Program-made: the position numbers and the translations under genes
Notes under the pieces: model-generated
Seen by the model: only the letters and a program-made list of their open reading frames with translations
Told to the model about the DNA's origin: nothing
The model's database searches: none
Origin: Streptomyces sp. AJS327
Lineage (GTDB): Bacteria > Actinomycetota > Actinomycetes > Streptomycetales > Streptomycetaceae
Assembly: GCF_013450295.1 (NCBI RefSeq)
Contig: NZ_SKBR01000002.1
Coordinates: forward strand, 892,501 to 956,500
Length of the DNA: 64,000 bases
Direction: 5' to 3'
Shown: piece after piece, positions 33,474 to 41,644 of the stretch
How positions within the stretch are numbered: the first letter of the stretch is position 1
Layout: the number at the start of each line of letters is the position of its first letter

Positions 33474-33814
33474 GGGAAGATGACGCCTCGCCCGCCGCAC
33501 GGCAGTGCCAGGGCCGGGTGTACGGCAAGGTCCCGCCGGACGCCGCGGTCCGGTGCCGCCCGCCCGCGCGCGACCTCGTGCCCACGCCGCCCAGCGGGCT
33601 GTTCCCGGAAGCCCACGGCTGGCGCGGCCGCTCCCGGCGCACACCTCTCCGCACACCTCTGCGGCGTCCTCGACCAGCCCGCACCCCCGCGTCCGCCACC
33701 GCGTCGCGTGGCCGCCGGTCCGGAGCCGGAATACCGGAGCGCGGGGCACCGCGCGCCGGCGCGGCGTCGGCCGGCGTCCGGGCGAACCGCGTACGGCCAC
33801 CACGACTCCCCGGT
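33474..33814. other. Gene-free stretch between recX and the monooxygenase
   Basis: About 340 bp between two converging genes. Several open frames exist on the plus strand, but none has a ribosome site or a recognisable protein pattern. No clear terminator hairpin or tRNA was seen. Confidence 0.6.
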
Positions 33815-35416
33815 CTACGAGGCGAGTTGCCCGCGGTCGCCGGCGCCGCCGCTCACCGCCTCCGCGCAGGCCCGCAACTGCCCGGTCCGGGCGGCGGGTA
33901 GCGCCGCCACCAGGTGCCCGTCCGGCCTGATGGCGAGCACGGTGTGCGCCGCCGCGCCGGGGTAGCTCTCCGCGACCAGCAGCTCGGCCCGGAGCGGCAA
34001 CCCCCGTACGGTAGCGGCGAGTTCCGGCATCATGCCCGCCGAACGCCAGTGGCGGCTGTCCCACACCCCGGTGCCCGGGGCGACGAGGACGACCAGCAGT
34101 TCACCGCCGTCCCCGGCGCCGCCCAGCCAGCCGCGGAGCCGTCCGCGTTCCCCGCTGAGCGAGGTCACCGGCACGTCGGCCACGGTGGAGCCCGGCGTGG
34201 TGGCGACGGGCACCGGCACCACCGTCTCCCGCGCGGGGGCGAGCGGCGACCTGGCGTAGCGGGGCGGGCCGCCCAGCGGCCCGCGCCCGAGGTGGCAGTC
34301 GGCGAGCAGTTCGAGGTGGGCGCGGGCGCCGCCGCCGGGCAGCAGGGTGCGCAGCCCACCGCCGCGCCGCACCAGCGGGAGCACCTGGTCGACGGCGCGC
34401 AGCCGGGCCCCGACGGCTCCGCGCCGCTCCGTCTCGTAGCTGTCCAGCAGGGTTTCGGTGGCCGTTCCCCGGTGGCCGCCGTGCCAGGCGAGGGCGAGTT
34501 TCCAGGCGAGGTTGGCGGCGTCGCGCAGTCCCTCGTCGACCGAGGAGACGCCGAGGGCGCCCTCCAGATGCGCCGCGTCCCCGGCGAGGAAGGCGCGTTC
34601 GACGCGCCAGTGTCGGGCGAGGCGCTGGTGGCTGATGTGCACCCCGGTGTCGAGCAGTTCGTAGGGGTGGCCCTCGGCGGGTTCGCCCTCCTCGGCGCAC
34701 CAGACGGCGAGGGTGTCGTGGATGCGGTCCAGCAGTTCCTCGGGGGTGACGAGTTCGCCGCGTGGGGGGAGGAGCCAGTCGAGCCGCCAGACGCCGCCGG
34801 GCAGGGGCCGCGCGGTGACCTCGCCCGGTTCGCCGCCCGGGTCCCGGTGGAGCAGGGCCTCGCCTTCCCAGGGGAGGCGGGTGCGGAGCGCGGCGACGGC
34901 GTGCCGTTCCACGGCGGTCCGCCCCGCGAACCGCACGCCGAGCAGTTTCCGGACGGTGGAGCGGGCTCCGTCGCAGCCCACCAGGAAGCTGCCGCGCCAC
35001 CAGGCGCCGTTCGGCTCGCGGGTGTGGGCGGTGATCCCGTCGGCGTCCTGCTCCAGATGGTCGACGTGGCCGCCGCTGACGATCGTGGCGTGGGTCTCGC
35101 GCCCCAGCGCGTCGCGCAACGCCCGCTCCAGGGCGTGCTGTTCGAGGTGCACGGGGGAGTCGCCGGGCTCCAGCGGGAGGTGTCGCACCAGCTGTCGCCG
35201 CCGCTGGATCCGCCAGCCGGGCCAGCGGGCGCCGTCAACCGTGGGCAGCCAGGCGGCGGTGTCCGGCCGCAGGACGCAGCTGCGGGTGGCGCGGCGTGGG
35301 GGCGCGCCGTCGGTCGCGTCGAGCACGATCGAGGGCACGGCGTGCCGGGCGAGGGCGAGGGCGAGGGCGAGTCCGGTGGGTCCGGCGCCGACGACCAGGA
35401 CGGCCGAGTCGCTCAC
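33815..35416 (-). CDS. FAD-dependent aromatic-ring monooxygenase
   Basis: 533 residues from the GTG at 35416-35414. It belongs to the PheA/TfdB class of single-component flavoprotein hydroxylases. It has the Rossmann dinucleotide motif (VLVVGAGPTGLALALALA), the DG motif (FLVGCDGARSTVRKLLG), the second FAD motif (AFLAGDAAHL, then LGVSSVDEGLRDAANLAWKLAL), and a thioredoxin-like C-terminal dimerisation domain from about 400. Such enzymes hydroxylate phenols or polyketide intermediates using NAD(P)H and oxygen. No biosynthetic genes surround it, so the substrate is unknown. No strong ribosome site is seen, making the exact start less sure. Confidence 0.8.
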   Translation of the reverse strand: MSDSAVLVVGAGPTGLALALALARHAVPSIVLDATDGAPPRRATRSCVLRPDTAAWLPTVDGARWPGWRIQRRRQLVRHLPLEPGDSPVHLEQHALERALRDALGRETHATIVSGGHVDHLEQDADGITAHTREPNGAWWRGSFLVGCDGARSTVRKLLGVRFAGRTAVERHAVAALRTRLPWEGEALLHRDPGGEPGEVTARPLPGGVWRLDWLLPPRGELVTPEELLDRIHDTLAVWCAEEGEPAEGHPYELLDTGVHISHQRLARHWRVERAFLAGDAAHLEGALGVSSVDEGLRDAANLAWKLALAWHGGHRGTATETLLDSYETERRGAVGARLRAVDQVLPLVRRGGGLRTLLPGGGARAHLELLADCHLGRGPLGGPPRYARSPLAPARETVVPVPVATTPGSTVADVPVTSLSGERGRLRGWLGGAGDGGELLVVLVAPGTGVWDSRHWRSAGMMPELAATVRGLPLRAELLVAESYPGAAAHTVLAIRPDGHLVAALPAARTGQLRACAEAVSGGAGDRGQLAS

Positions 35417-35598
35417 GCTGCCGACCCCGGGAGTTCCTCTCGGTCGCCCGGCCGGGTGGGCTCGGTGTGCGCGCGGTGGACCGGGCGGGGGTACCGGCCC
35501 TGGGACGGGCCGGGCACAGCGGAGCGGCCGGACCTCGTGTGGGTGCGGTGTGGGGGAGGCAACTGGGCCCGGTGCGCGATCACATGAAGAATGCAACC

Positions 35599-35640
35599 CA
35601 CTGCCCGTTCCCCCGTCAAGCGGCGGGGGAACGGGCAGTG
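35599..35640 (-). terminator. gluABCD operon terminator
   Basis: A perfect 16-bp stem (arms 35599-35614 and 35625-35640) with a 10-nt loop lies 53 bases beyond the stop codon of the last glutamate permease gene. There is no T-run, as is common in Streptomyces terminators. It also separates this operon from the co-directional monooxygenase gene. Confidence 0.75.
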
Positions 35641-35692
35641 CCGGGTGGGGCGGAAGGTGCCCGCTGGTCGCGGTTTCCGCCCGTCCGGTCCG

Positions 35693-36580
35693 TCAGTTGA
35701 CCTTCCGGGTGTCCGGAGCCGCTCCGTCCGGTCCGTCGGCGACCTCGGCCATGTCGCCACCGCCCATCGCGATCCCGGTCTTGGCACGCCGTCCGCGCCG
35801 CTCGATCCACTGCGCGAGCCCCGAGAGCGCCAGGCACATCGCGATGTAGATCGCGCCGACCACCATGATCACGGGAACGTAGGGGTTCTCGTCGTTGACG
35901 ATGGTGTTGGAGGCCAGCAGCTGTCCGGCCCGCAGCAGCTCCTCGTAGGTGATGACGAAGCCGAGCGAGGTGTCCTTTAGCGTGACCACCAGCTGGCTGA
36001 TGATCGTCGGCAGCATGGAGCGGACGGCCTGCGGGAGCAGCACGGTCAGCATGACCTGGGTCTTCCGCATGCCCAGCGCGTACGCGGCCTCCGCCTGGCC
36101 CTTCGGCACCGCGTTGATGCCGGCCCGGAGCACCTCGGCCTGGAAGGCGCCGTTGTAGAGCGTGAGGCCGATGACCACGGCCCACATCGGGTCGCTGGTG
36201 AAGAAGCCCACCCACAGCACGTAGATGGTGATCAGGAGCGGGACCGCGCGGAACAGCTCGATGATGCCGGTCGCCACCCAGCTGACCGGCTTGTGGTCGG
36301 AGAGCCGGGCCATGGCCAGCACCACGGCGAGCGCGAGCGAGAGGACGGCGGCGATCGCGAACGCCTGGAGGGTGCGGACCATGCCGTCGATGATCGAGTT
36401 GCGGACACCCGAGTAGTTGAAGATGTCCCACATCTCGGCGGAGAAGTGCCCCGCGTTCGCGAGCCGGAGGCCCACGAAGGCGATCAGTCCGAGGATGGCG
36501 ACCGAGCCGGCGACCGCGTAGACGCGGTTGCGGGCGCGGGCCCTGGGCCCCGGTGAGTCGTAGAGAACGGAGGAGCTCAT
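35693..36580 (-). CDS. gluD: Glutamate ABC transporter permease GluD
   Basis: 295 residues. This is a HisM-type inner-membrane permease with the conserved EAA loop (ALGMRKTQVMLTVLLPQAVRS). A cytoplasmic N-terminal segment leads into about five helices (VYAVAGSVAILGLIAFVGL, ALSLALAVVLAMARL, AVPLLITIYVLWVGFF, IMVVGAIYIAMCLALSGLA). The start ATG overlaps the gluC stop by four bases (ATGA). With GluC it forms the membrane channel of the glutamate importer. The C-terminal 35 residues are hydrophilic (MGGGDMAEVADGPDGAAPD). Confidence 0.9.
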   Translation of the reverse strand: MSSSVLYDSPGPRARARNRVYAVAGSVAILGLIAFVGLRLANAGHFSAEMWDIFNYSGVRNSIIDGMVRTLQAFAIAAVLSLALAVVLAMARLSDHKPVSWVATGIIELFRAVPLLITIYVLWVGFFTSDPMWAVVIGLTLYNGAFQAEVLRAGINAVPKGQAEAAYALGMRKTQVMLTVLLPQAVRSMLPTIISQLVVTLKDTSLGFVITYEELLRAGQLLASNTIVNDENPYVPVIMVVGAIYIAMCLALSGLAQWIERRGRRAKTGIAMGGGDMAEVADGPDGAAPDTRKVN

Positions 36581-37224
36581 CGGGCGACCCCCAGACGGCG
36601 CTCCAGCAGCCGGAAGAGGCCGCTGATGAGGAAGACGAGGATGAGGTACGCGATGGCGACCCAGACGAAGATCACCATCACCTCGAAGCCCTTGTCGCTG
36701 AGCACCTTCTGGACGTTGAAGAGTTCCATGTTGTCGAAGGCGCCGGCGATGGCGGAGTTCTTGGTGAGCGCGATCATGATGCTGCTGAGCGGCGGCAGAA
36801 CGGTCCGGGTGGCCTGCGGGAGCACGATGCTGGTGAGTGTCTGCACGAAGGTCATCCCGATGCTGCGGGCCGCCTCCGCCTGTCCGAGCGGCACGGTGTT
36901 GATGCCGGAGCGGACCGCCTCACACACGAAGGCCGAGGTGTAGAAGCCGAGGGCCAGCACCGCGAGCACGTAGGAGCTCATCCCGGGGAAGACGATCTCC
37001 GGCAGGACGAAGAACATCATCATGAAGAGCAGCGTGAGCGGGGTGTTGCGCAGCAACGTCACCCAGGCCGTGCCGAATATCCGCAGTGGCGGTACGGGGG
37101 ACACCCGGAAACCGGCTATCAGGACCCCCACCACGAGCGCGATGACGGCGCTGGCGGCGGTCAGTGAAACAGTTCCGACGAGTCCTTCTCGGAACAGTTC
37201 CAGATTGTCGAGCAGAACATTCAT
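36577..37224 (-). CDS. gluC: Glutamate ABC transporter permease GluC
   Basis: 215 residues with five hydrophobic helices (AASAVIALVVGVLIAGF, TLLRNTPLTLLFMMMFFVLPEIVF, VLAVLALGFYTSAFVCEAV, VAIAYLILVFLISGLFRLL) and the permease EAA loop (SIGMTFVQTLTSIVLPQATR). This is the typical polar amino-acid permease layout. It begins 95 bases after gluB and overlaps gluD by four bases. It should sit in the membrane with GluD and receive glutamate from GluB. Confidence 0.9.
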   Translation of the reverse strand: MNVLLDNLELFREGLVGTVSLTAASAVIALVVGVLIAGFRVSPVPPLRIFGTAWVTLLRNTPLTLLFMMMFFVLPEIVFPGMSSYVLAVLALGFYTSAFVCEAVRSGINTVPLGQAEAARSIGMTFVQTLTSIVLPQATRTVLPPLSSIMIALTKNSAIAGAFDNMELFNVQKVLSDKGFEVMVIFVWVAIAYLILVFLISGLFRLLERRLGVAR

Positions 37225-37319
37225 GGAGTCTCCGCGGAGCGGTCAGGGAAAGGCGTGTCCCGTACGCACGCGCGCGGGGCGGGCGTACGGGACACTGAGC
37301 GTGCCGATGCGCGTTCGGG

Positions 37320-38234
37320 TCAGTTGTCCAGCGCCGGCGGCTCGACGAACTTGGAGCCGGAGAGGCCCAGCGTCGCGTCGTACGCCTTCTCGTAGTCACC
37401 GTTTTCCTGGTGCTTCTTGACCGCGTCGGTGACGGCCTTCTGGAGCTTGTCCTGCCCCTTCTTGAGGCCGATGCCGTAGGGCTCCTCGCTGAACAGCTCG
37501 CCGACGACCTTCAGCTTGGTCGGGCGCTGCGCCGCGTATCCCTTGAGGATGGCGTCGTCCGTGGTCATGGCGTCGACCTGACCGTCGATCAGCTGCTTGA
37601 CGCAGTCGGTGTACTTGCCGAACTCGACCGGCTCGGCGCCGTACTTGCCCTTGTTTTCCTTGATGTTCTGGAGCGGGGTCGAGCCGGTGATCGAGCAGAC
37701 CTTCTTGCCCTTGATGCTGTCCGGGCCCTTGATGTCCTTCTCGTCCTTGCGTACCAGCAGGTCCTGGCCCGCCATGTAGTACGGGCCGACGAAGTCGACC
37801 TGCTTCTTGCGCTCGTCGTTGATGGTGTAGGTGCCCACCATCAGGTCGACCTGGCCCTTGGAGATAGCGGTCTCACGGATCGAGGAGTCGATCGTCTTGA
37901 ACTGGACCTGCTTCTCGGGGTCGAATCCGAGGTCGGCGGCGACCATCTTGGCTATCTCGATGTCGAAGCCCTCGTACTTCTTGGAGGACTGGTTCTGGAA
38001 ACCGAGGTAGGGCTGGTCGGCCTTGGCGCCGATGATCAGCTTGCCGCGCTTCTTCGCCTTCTCGAACACCGCGGAGTCGATGTCCACGTCCTTGGCCACC
38101 TCGTAGGTGGGCAGCGCCTTCTCGTCGGTCTTCTTCTCCTGGTCCCCGGCCTCGCCGTCCTTGCCGCCACAGGCGGCGGTGGCGGTCAGGGCCAGCGCGA
38201 GGGCGGCCATGGCGGTGGTCTTGCGGAGCTTCAT
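37320..38234 (-). CDS. gluB: Glutamate-binding lipoprotein GluB
   Basis: 304 residues from the ATG at 38234-38232 (aaggga upstream). The signal peptide MKLRKTTAMAALALALTAT ends in a lipobox with Cys22 (TAAC), so the protein is lipid-anchored outside the membrane. The mature part is a type-3 solute-binding protein: KRGKLIIGAKADQPYLGF, YEGFDIEIAKMVAADLGF, VDLMVGTYTINDERKKQVDF and VDAMTTDDAILKGYA. It delivers glutamate to GluCD. It lies 49 bases downstream of gluA in the same operon. Confidence 0.93.
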   Translation of the reverse strand: MKLRKTTAMAALALALTATAACGGKDGEAGDQEKKTDEKALPTYEVAKDVDIDSAVFEKAKKRGKLIIGAKADQPYLGFQNQSSKKYEGFDIEIAKMVAADLGFDPEKQVQFKTIDSSIRETAISKGQVDLMVGTYTINDERKKQVDFVGPYYMAGQDLLVRKDEKDIKGPDSIKGKKVCSITGSTPLQNIKENKGKYGAEPVEFGKYTDCVKQLIDGQVDAMTTDDAILKGYAAQRPTKLKVVGELFSEEPYGIGLKKGQDKLQKAVTDAVKKHQENGDYEKAYDATLGLSGSKFVEPPALDN

Positions 38235-38283
38235 GGTGAACTTCCCTTGCTCGTCTGCTCGTCGGGGGCGCCGGCTGTCGGCG

Positions 38284-39060
38284 TCAGTGGTGGAGGATCT
38301 TGGCGAGGAAGTCCTTCGCCCGGTCACTGCGGGGGTTGTTGAAGAACTGCTCCGGCGTCGCCTCCTCGACGATCCGGCCGTCGGCCATGAAGACCACCCG
38401 GTTGGCCGCGGAGCGTGCGAAGCCCATCTCGTGCGTGACGACCACCATCGTCATGCCGTCCTGCGCCAGCTGTTTCATGACCTCAAGGACCTCGTTGATC
38501 ATCTCGGGGTCGAGCGCGGAGGTCGGCTCGTCGAAGAGCATCACCTTCGGGTCCATCGCCAGCGCGCGGGCGATCGCGACCCGCTGCTGCTGACCACCCG
38601 ACAGCTGGGCCGGGTACTTGTCGGCCTGGCTGCCCACCCCGACCCGGTCCAGCAGGGCACGCGCCTTCTGCTCCGCCGCGGCCTTCGGGGTGTGGCGGAC
38701 CTTCGTCTGGCCGAGCGTGACGTTCTCCAGCACCGTCTTGTGCGCGAAGAGGTTGAACGACTGGAAGACCATGCCGACGTCCGAGCGGAGCCTGGCCAGC
38801 TCCTTGCCCTCCTGCGGGAGCGGCTTGCCGTCGATGCTGATGTGCCCGCTGTCCACCGTCTCCAGCCGGTTGATGGTGCGGCACAGGGTGGACTTTCCGG
38901 ACCCCGAGGGCCCGATGACGACGACGACCTCGCCGCGCTCGATGGTCAGGTCGATGTCCTGGAGCACGTGCAGGGCACCGAAGTGCTTGTTCACATGGTT
39001 CAGTACGACCAGATCGTCCGCCGCGGGAGCGGCGTCCTGGGGCACCGATTCTTTGCTCAT
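38284..39060 (-). CDS. gluA: Glutamate ABC transporter ATPase GluA
   Basis: 258 residues. This ABC ATPase has Walker A GPSGSGKST, Q-loop MVFQSFNLFAH, signature LSGGQQQR, Walker B VMLFDEPTSAL and the switch histidine in VVTHEMGFA, and it closely follows polar amino-acid ATPases such as GlnQ. It is the first gene of gluABCD, read leftward and divergent from gluR. In S. coelicolor this operon imports glutamate and responds to GluR-GluK; the same arrangement here supports that assignment. Confidence 0.93.
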   Translation of the reverse strand: MSKESVPQDAAPAADDLVVLNHVNKHFGALHVLQDIDLTIERGEVVVVIGPSGSGKSTLCRTINRLETVDSGHISIDGKPLPQEGKELARLRSDVGMVFQSFNLFAHKTVLENVTLGQTKVRHTPKAAAEQKARALLDRVGVGSQADKYPAQLSGGQQQRVAIARALAMDPKVMLFDEPTSALDPEMINEVLEVMKQLAQDGMTMVVVTHEMGFARSAANRVVFMADGRIVEEATPEQFFNNPRSDRAKDFLAKILHH

Positions 39061-39505
39061 CGGCGTGTAGCTCCGTCCTCGTCGGGTTGCGAGGACCCTA
39101 GACAGCCGCCCGGGTGACCGTCATTACATCTGAGGGGAAATTGAGCATAACGATCCGGCCGCAAACCGGCACTCCGGCCAAAGCGGTCGAGGTGGCCTTG
39201 ACTCGGGTGTGTGGATCGGAGTTGATGCAGTGCTGGGCGCTCTCCGGCGCCGCGTCTGACCGTCCCGACGGCGCTTCGCGGGGTGCGGCCGGGGGAGAAT
39301 CTGCGGGTGGCGCCCACGGGAATATCCCCGTGGTAATCCCAGAGGAATCGCGTGCCCCAGGAATATCCAGTGACCCCGGACTCGGGAATCCGGCGTACCG
39401 GGAAACCCGGGCGCGCGGAACCGGAGATCCGGACAGCGGCCGAACCGGCCGGAGCCGCGCGCCGGACGGCGGGCGGCCGATCCGTGAGAGGAGGGCCGGG
39501 AGGCC
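39061..39505. other. Divergent control region between gluABCD and gluRK
   Basis: About 445 bp between two divergent start codons must hold promoters for both operons and probably the GluR binding site. No open frame with a ribosome site was recognised. Several CCCCGG/CCGGA-rich direct repeats (aatccggcgtaccggg, cccggactcgggaatcc) lie at 39370-39450, but I could not define an operator. Confidence 0.5.
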
Positions 39506-40228
39506 ATGAGGCTGCTGCTTGTGGAGGACGACGACCGCGTCGCCACGGCCCTCGCCGCCGTACTCGCGCGGCACGGCTTCGAGGTGACGCAGGCCCGCAG
39601 CGGCGAGGAGGCCCTGGAGCGGCTGCTGCCCACCGGGTCCGGGGGCGACGCCGCGGACTCCGCGCCGTTCGGGGTGGTCCTGCTGGACCTGGGCCTCCCG
39701 GACCGGGACGGCTTCGAGGTCTGTGACCGGATCCGCCGCACCACCGGCACCCCGGTGATCATGGTGACCGCCCGAGCCGACGTCCGTTCCCGCATCCACG
39801 GGCTCAACCTCGGCGCCGACGACTACGTCGTCAAGCCGTACGACATCGGTGAACTGCTCGCGCGGATCCACGCCGTCAGCCGCCGCTCCGCCGAGGAGCC
39901 ACCCCCCGGGCGGAACACCGAGGGCGGCGAGCCCACCCTCCGGCTGGGCGAGGTCACCATCGACCTCGCCACCCGCCGCGTCACGGTGGGCGAGGACGTG
40001 GTGGCGCTCACCCGCAAGGAGTTCGACCTGCTCGCGCTCCTGGCCCAGCGCCCCGGGGTGGTCTTCCGGCGGGAGCAGATCATCAGCGAGGTCTGGCGGA
40101 GCAGTTGGGAGGGAACCGGCCGCACCCTGGAGGTGCACGTCGCCTCGCTCCGCGCCAAGCTCGGCCGCCCCGACCTGGTCGAGACGGTGCGCGGGGTCGG
40201 CTACCGGCTCGTCGAGCAGCACGCCTAG
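39506..40228 (+). CDS. gluR: OmpR-family response regulator GluR
   Basis: 240 residues. The receiver domain (1-125; LLLVEDDDRVATALAAVL, phospho-Asp in VVLLDLGLPDRDGF, VTARADVRSRIHGL, and KPYDIGELLARI) is followed by an OmpR/PhoB winged helix (about 145-238; EVTIDLATRRVTVGED, LTRKEFDLLALLAQRPG, GTGRTLEVHVASLRAKL). ATG 39506 follows gggaggcc. It is co-transcribed with the kinase starting 15 bases downstream and divergent from gluABCD. In S. coelicolor GluR-GluK senses glutamate and controls its uptake; the assignment rests on this conserved neighbourhood. Confidence 0.88.
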   Translation: MRLLLVEDDDRVATALAAVLARHGFEVTQARSGEEALERLLPTGSGGDAADSAPFGVVLLDLGLPDRDGFEVCDRIRRTTGTPVIMVTARADVRSRIHGLNLGADDYVVKPYDIGELLARIHAVSRRSAEEPPPGRNTEGGEPTLRLGEVTIDLATRRVTVGEDVVALTRKEFDLLALLAQRPGVVFRREQIISEVWRSSWEGTGRTLEVHVASLRAKLGRPDLVETVRGVGYRLVEQHA

Positions 40229-40243
40229 AGCGCCGGACGCGCC

Positions 40244-41644
40244 GTGCGGACCCGCCTCCTCTCCCTCCTCACCCTGCTCCTCTCCGGGGTGCTGCTCGCC
40301 CTCGGCTTTCCGCTCGCCGCGGGGCAGGCGACCGCGGAACAGCAGCGGGTCGTCGTCGACCGGATCGACGACACCGCGCGGTTCGCCGCTCTCGCCCAGT
40401 ACGTCACCTCGCGGGACGACACCGAGCGGCGCGCCGCCCTTCAGCTGGAACTGGACCGCTACCACGACCTGTACGGCGTCCGCGTCGGCGTCTACTACCG
40501 GGACCGCACCGCCATGGCCACGGCGCCCGACGGCTGGGAGGGCGCCGAGGACGCCGACGCCGGGGCGCGCGGGCGCGCGTTCTCCGAGGCGCTGGCCGGA
40601 CGCCGCAGCCACGACCCACCGCAGGTGTGGCCGTGGGACTCGGCGCGGATCGCCGTGGCCTCACCCGTCATCCGCGACGGCGACGTCGTCGCCGTGGTGC
40701 TGACCGACTCGCCCACCGGCGCGCTGCGCTCGCGCATCCTGCGCGGCTGGCTGCCCATCGTCGCCGGGGAGGCCGCGGCGATGCTGCTGGCCGTGGCGGC
40801 CGCCCTGCGACTGACCGGCTGGGTGCTGCGCCCGGTACGGACCCTGGACCGGGCCACCCACGAGATCGCCACCGGCAAGCTGACCTCCCGGGTGGCCGCC
40901 TCCGAGGGGCCGCCCGAACTGCGGCGGCTGGCCACCTCATTCAACGAGATGGCGGACAACGTGGAGAACGTGCTGGAACAGCAGCGCGCCTTCGTCGCCG
41001 ACGCCTCACACCAGCTGCGGAACCCACTCAACGCGCTGCTGCTGCGCATGGAACTGCTCAGTCTGGAACTCCCGGAGGCGCGGGACGAGATCGCCTCCGT
41101 GCGGGCCGAGGGGAAGCGGCTGGCCGAGGTGCTCGACGGGCTGCTCGGCCTGGCGCTGGCCGAGCACTCGCCCCCCGACGCGCGCCTGACCGACGTGGCC
41201 GAGGTGGCGGCCGAACGCGCCGGAGCGTGGCGGCCGGTCGCCGAGCGGAAGGGCGTCGCCCTGCGGGCCGCCGGACTCACGGCCGCCACCGGGTGGGCCG
41301 ACCCGGTGGCGCTCTCCAGCGCGCTGGACGCCGTCGTCGACAACGCCGTGAAGTTCACGCCCGAGGGCGGGGAGGTCACGGTGACCGTCGCCCGGGACGC
41401 CGAGTGGGTCACGCTGGTGGTCGACGACGGCGGCCCCGGCCTGACCGACGAGGAACTGGAGCGGATCGGCGACCGCTTCTGGCGCAGCGGCCGTCACCAG
41501 AACGTCTCCGGTACCGGCCTCGGGCTCTCCATCGCCCGCGCGCTGCTGGAGGCCGGCGGCGCGCGGCTCGCCTTCGCCCGGGACGAGCCGCGCGGACTGC
41601 GCGTCACCGTCAGTCTGCCGAGGAACGCTCCAGACGCAGGGTGA
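40244..41644 (+). CDS. gluK: Sensor histidine kinase GluK
   Basis: 466 residues from GTG 40244. An N-terminal helix (LLSLLTLLLSGVLLALGFPLAAG) and a second one (about 165-190, LPIVAGEAAAMLLAVAAALRL) bracket an extracytoplasmic domain of about 140 residues. Next come HAMP (LRPVRTLDRATHEIATG), HisKA with its phospho-His in DASHQLRNPLNAL, and HATPase (VDNAVKFTPEGG, GTGLGLSIARALLE). It is a membrane-bound partner of GluR. Its last 35 bases overlap the 3' end of the convergent alpha-mannosidase gene. Confidence 0.88.
   Translation: MRTRLLSLLTLLLSGVLLALGFPLAAGQATAEQQRVVVDRIDDTARFAALAQYVTSRDDTERRAALQLELDRYHDLYGVRVGVYYRDRTAMATAPDGWEGAEDADAGARGRAFSEALAGRRSHDPPQVWPWDSARIAVASPVIRDGDVVAVVLTDSPTGALRSRILRGWLPIVAGEAAAMLLAVAAALRLTGWVLRPVRTLDRATHEIATGKLTSRVAASEGPPELRRLATSFNEMADNVENVLEQQRAFVADASHQLRNPLNALLLRMELLSLELPEARDEIASVRAEGKRLAEVLDGLLGLALAEHSPPDARLTDVAEVAAERAGAWRPVAERKGVALRAAGLTAATGWADPVALSSALDAVVDNAVKFTPEGGEVTVTVARDAEWVTLVVDDGGPGLTDEELERIGDRFWRSGRHQNVSGTGLGLSIARALLEAGGARLAFARDEPRGLRVTVSLPRNAPDAG

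Noticed and set aside
33480..33965. Possible small gene behind recX
   Set aside because: Three overlapping plus frames exist but none has a ribosome site or sensible composition, and they run into the monooxygenase 3' end.
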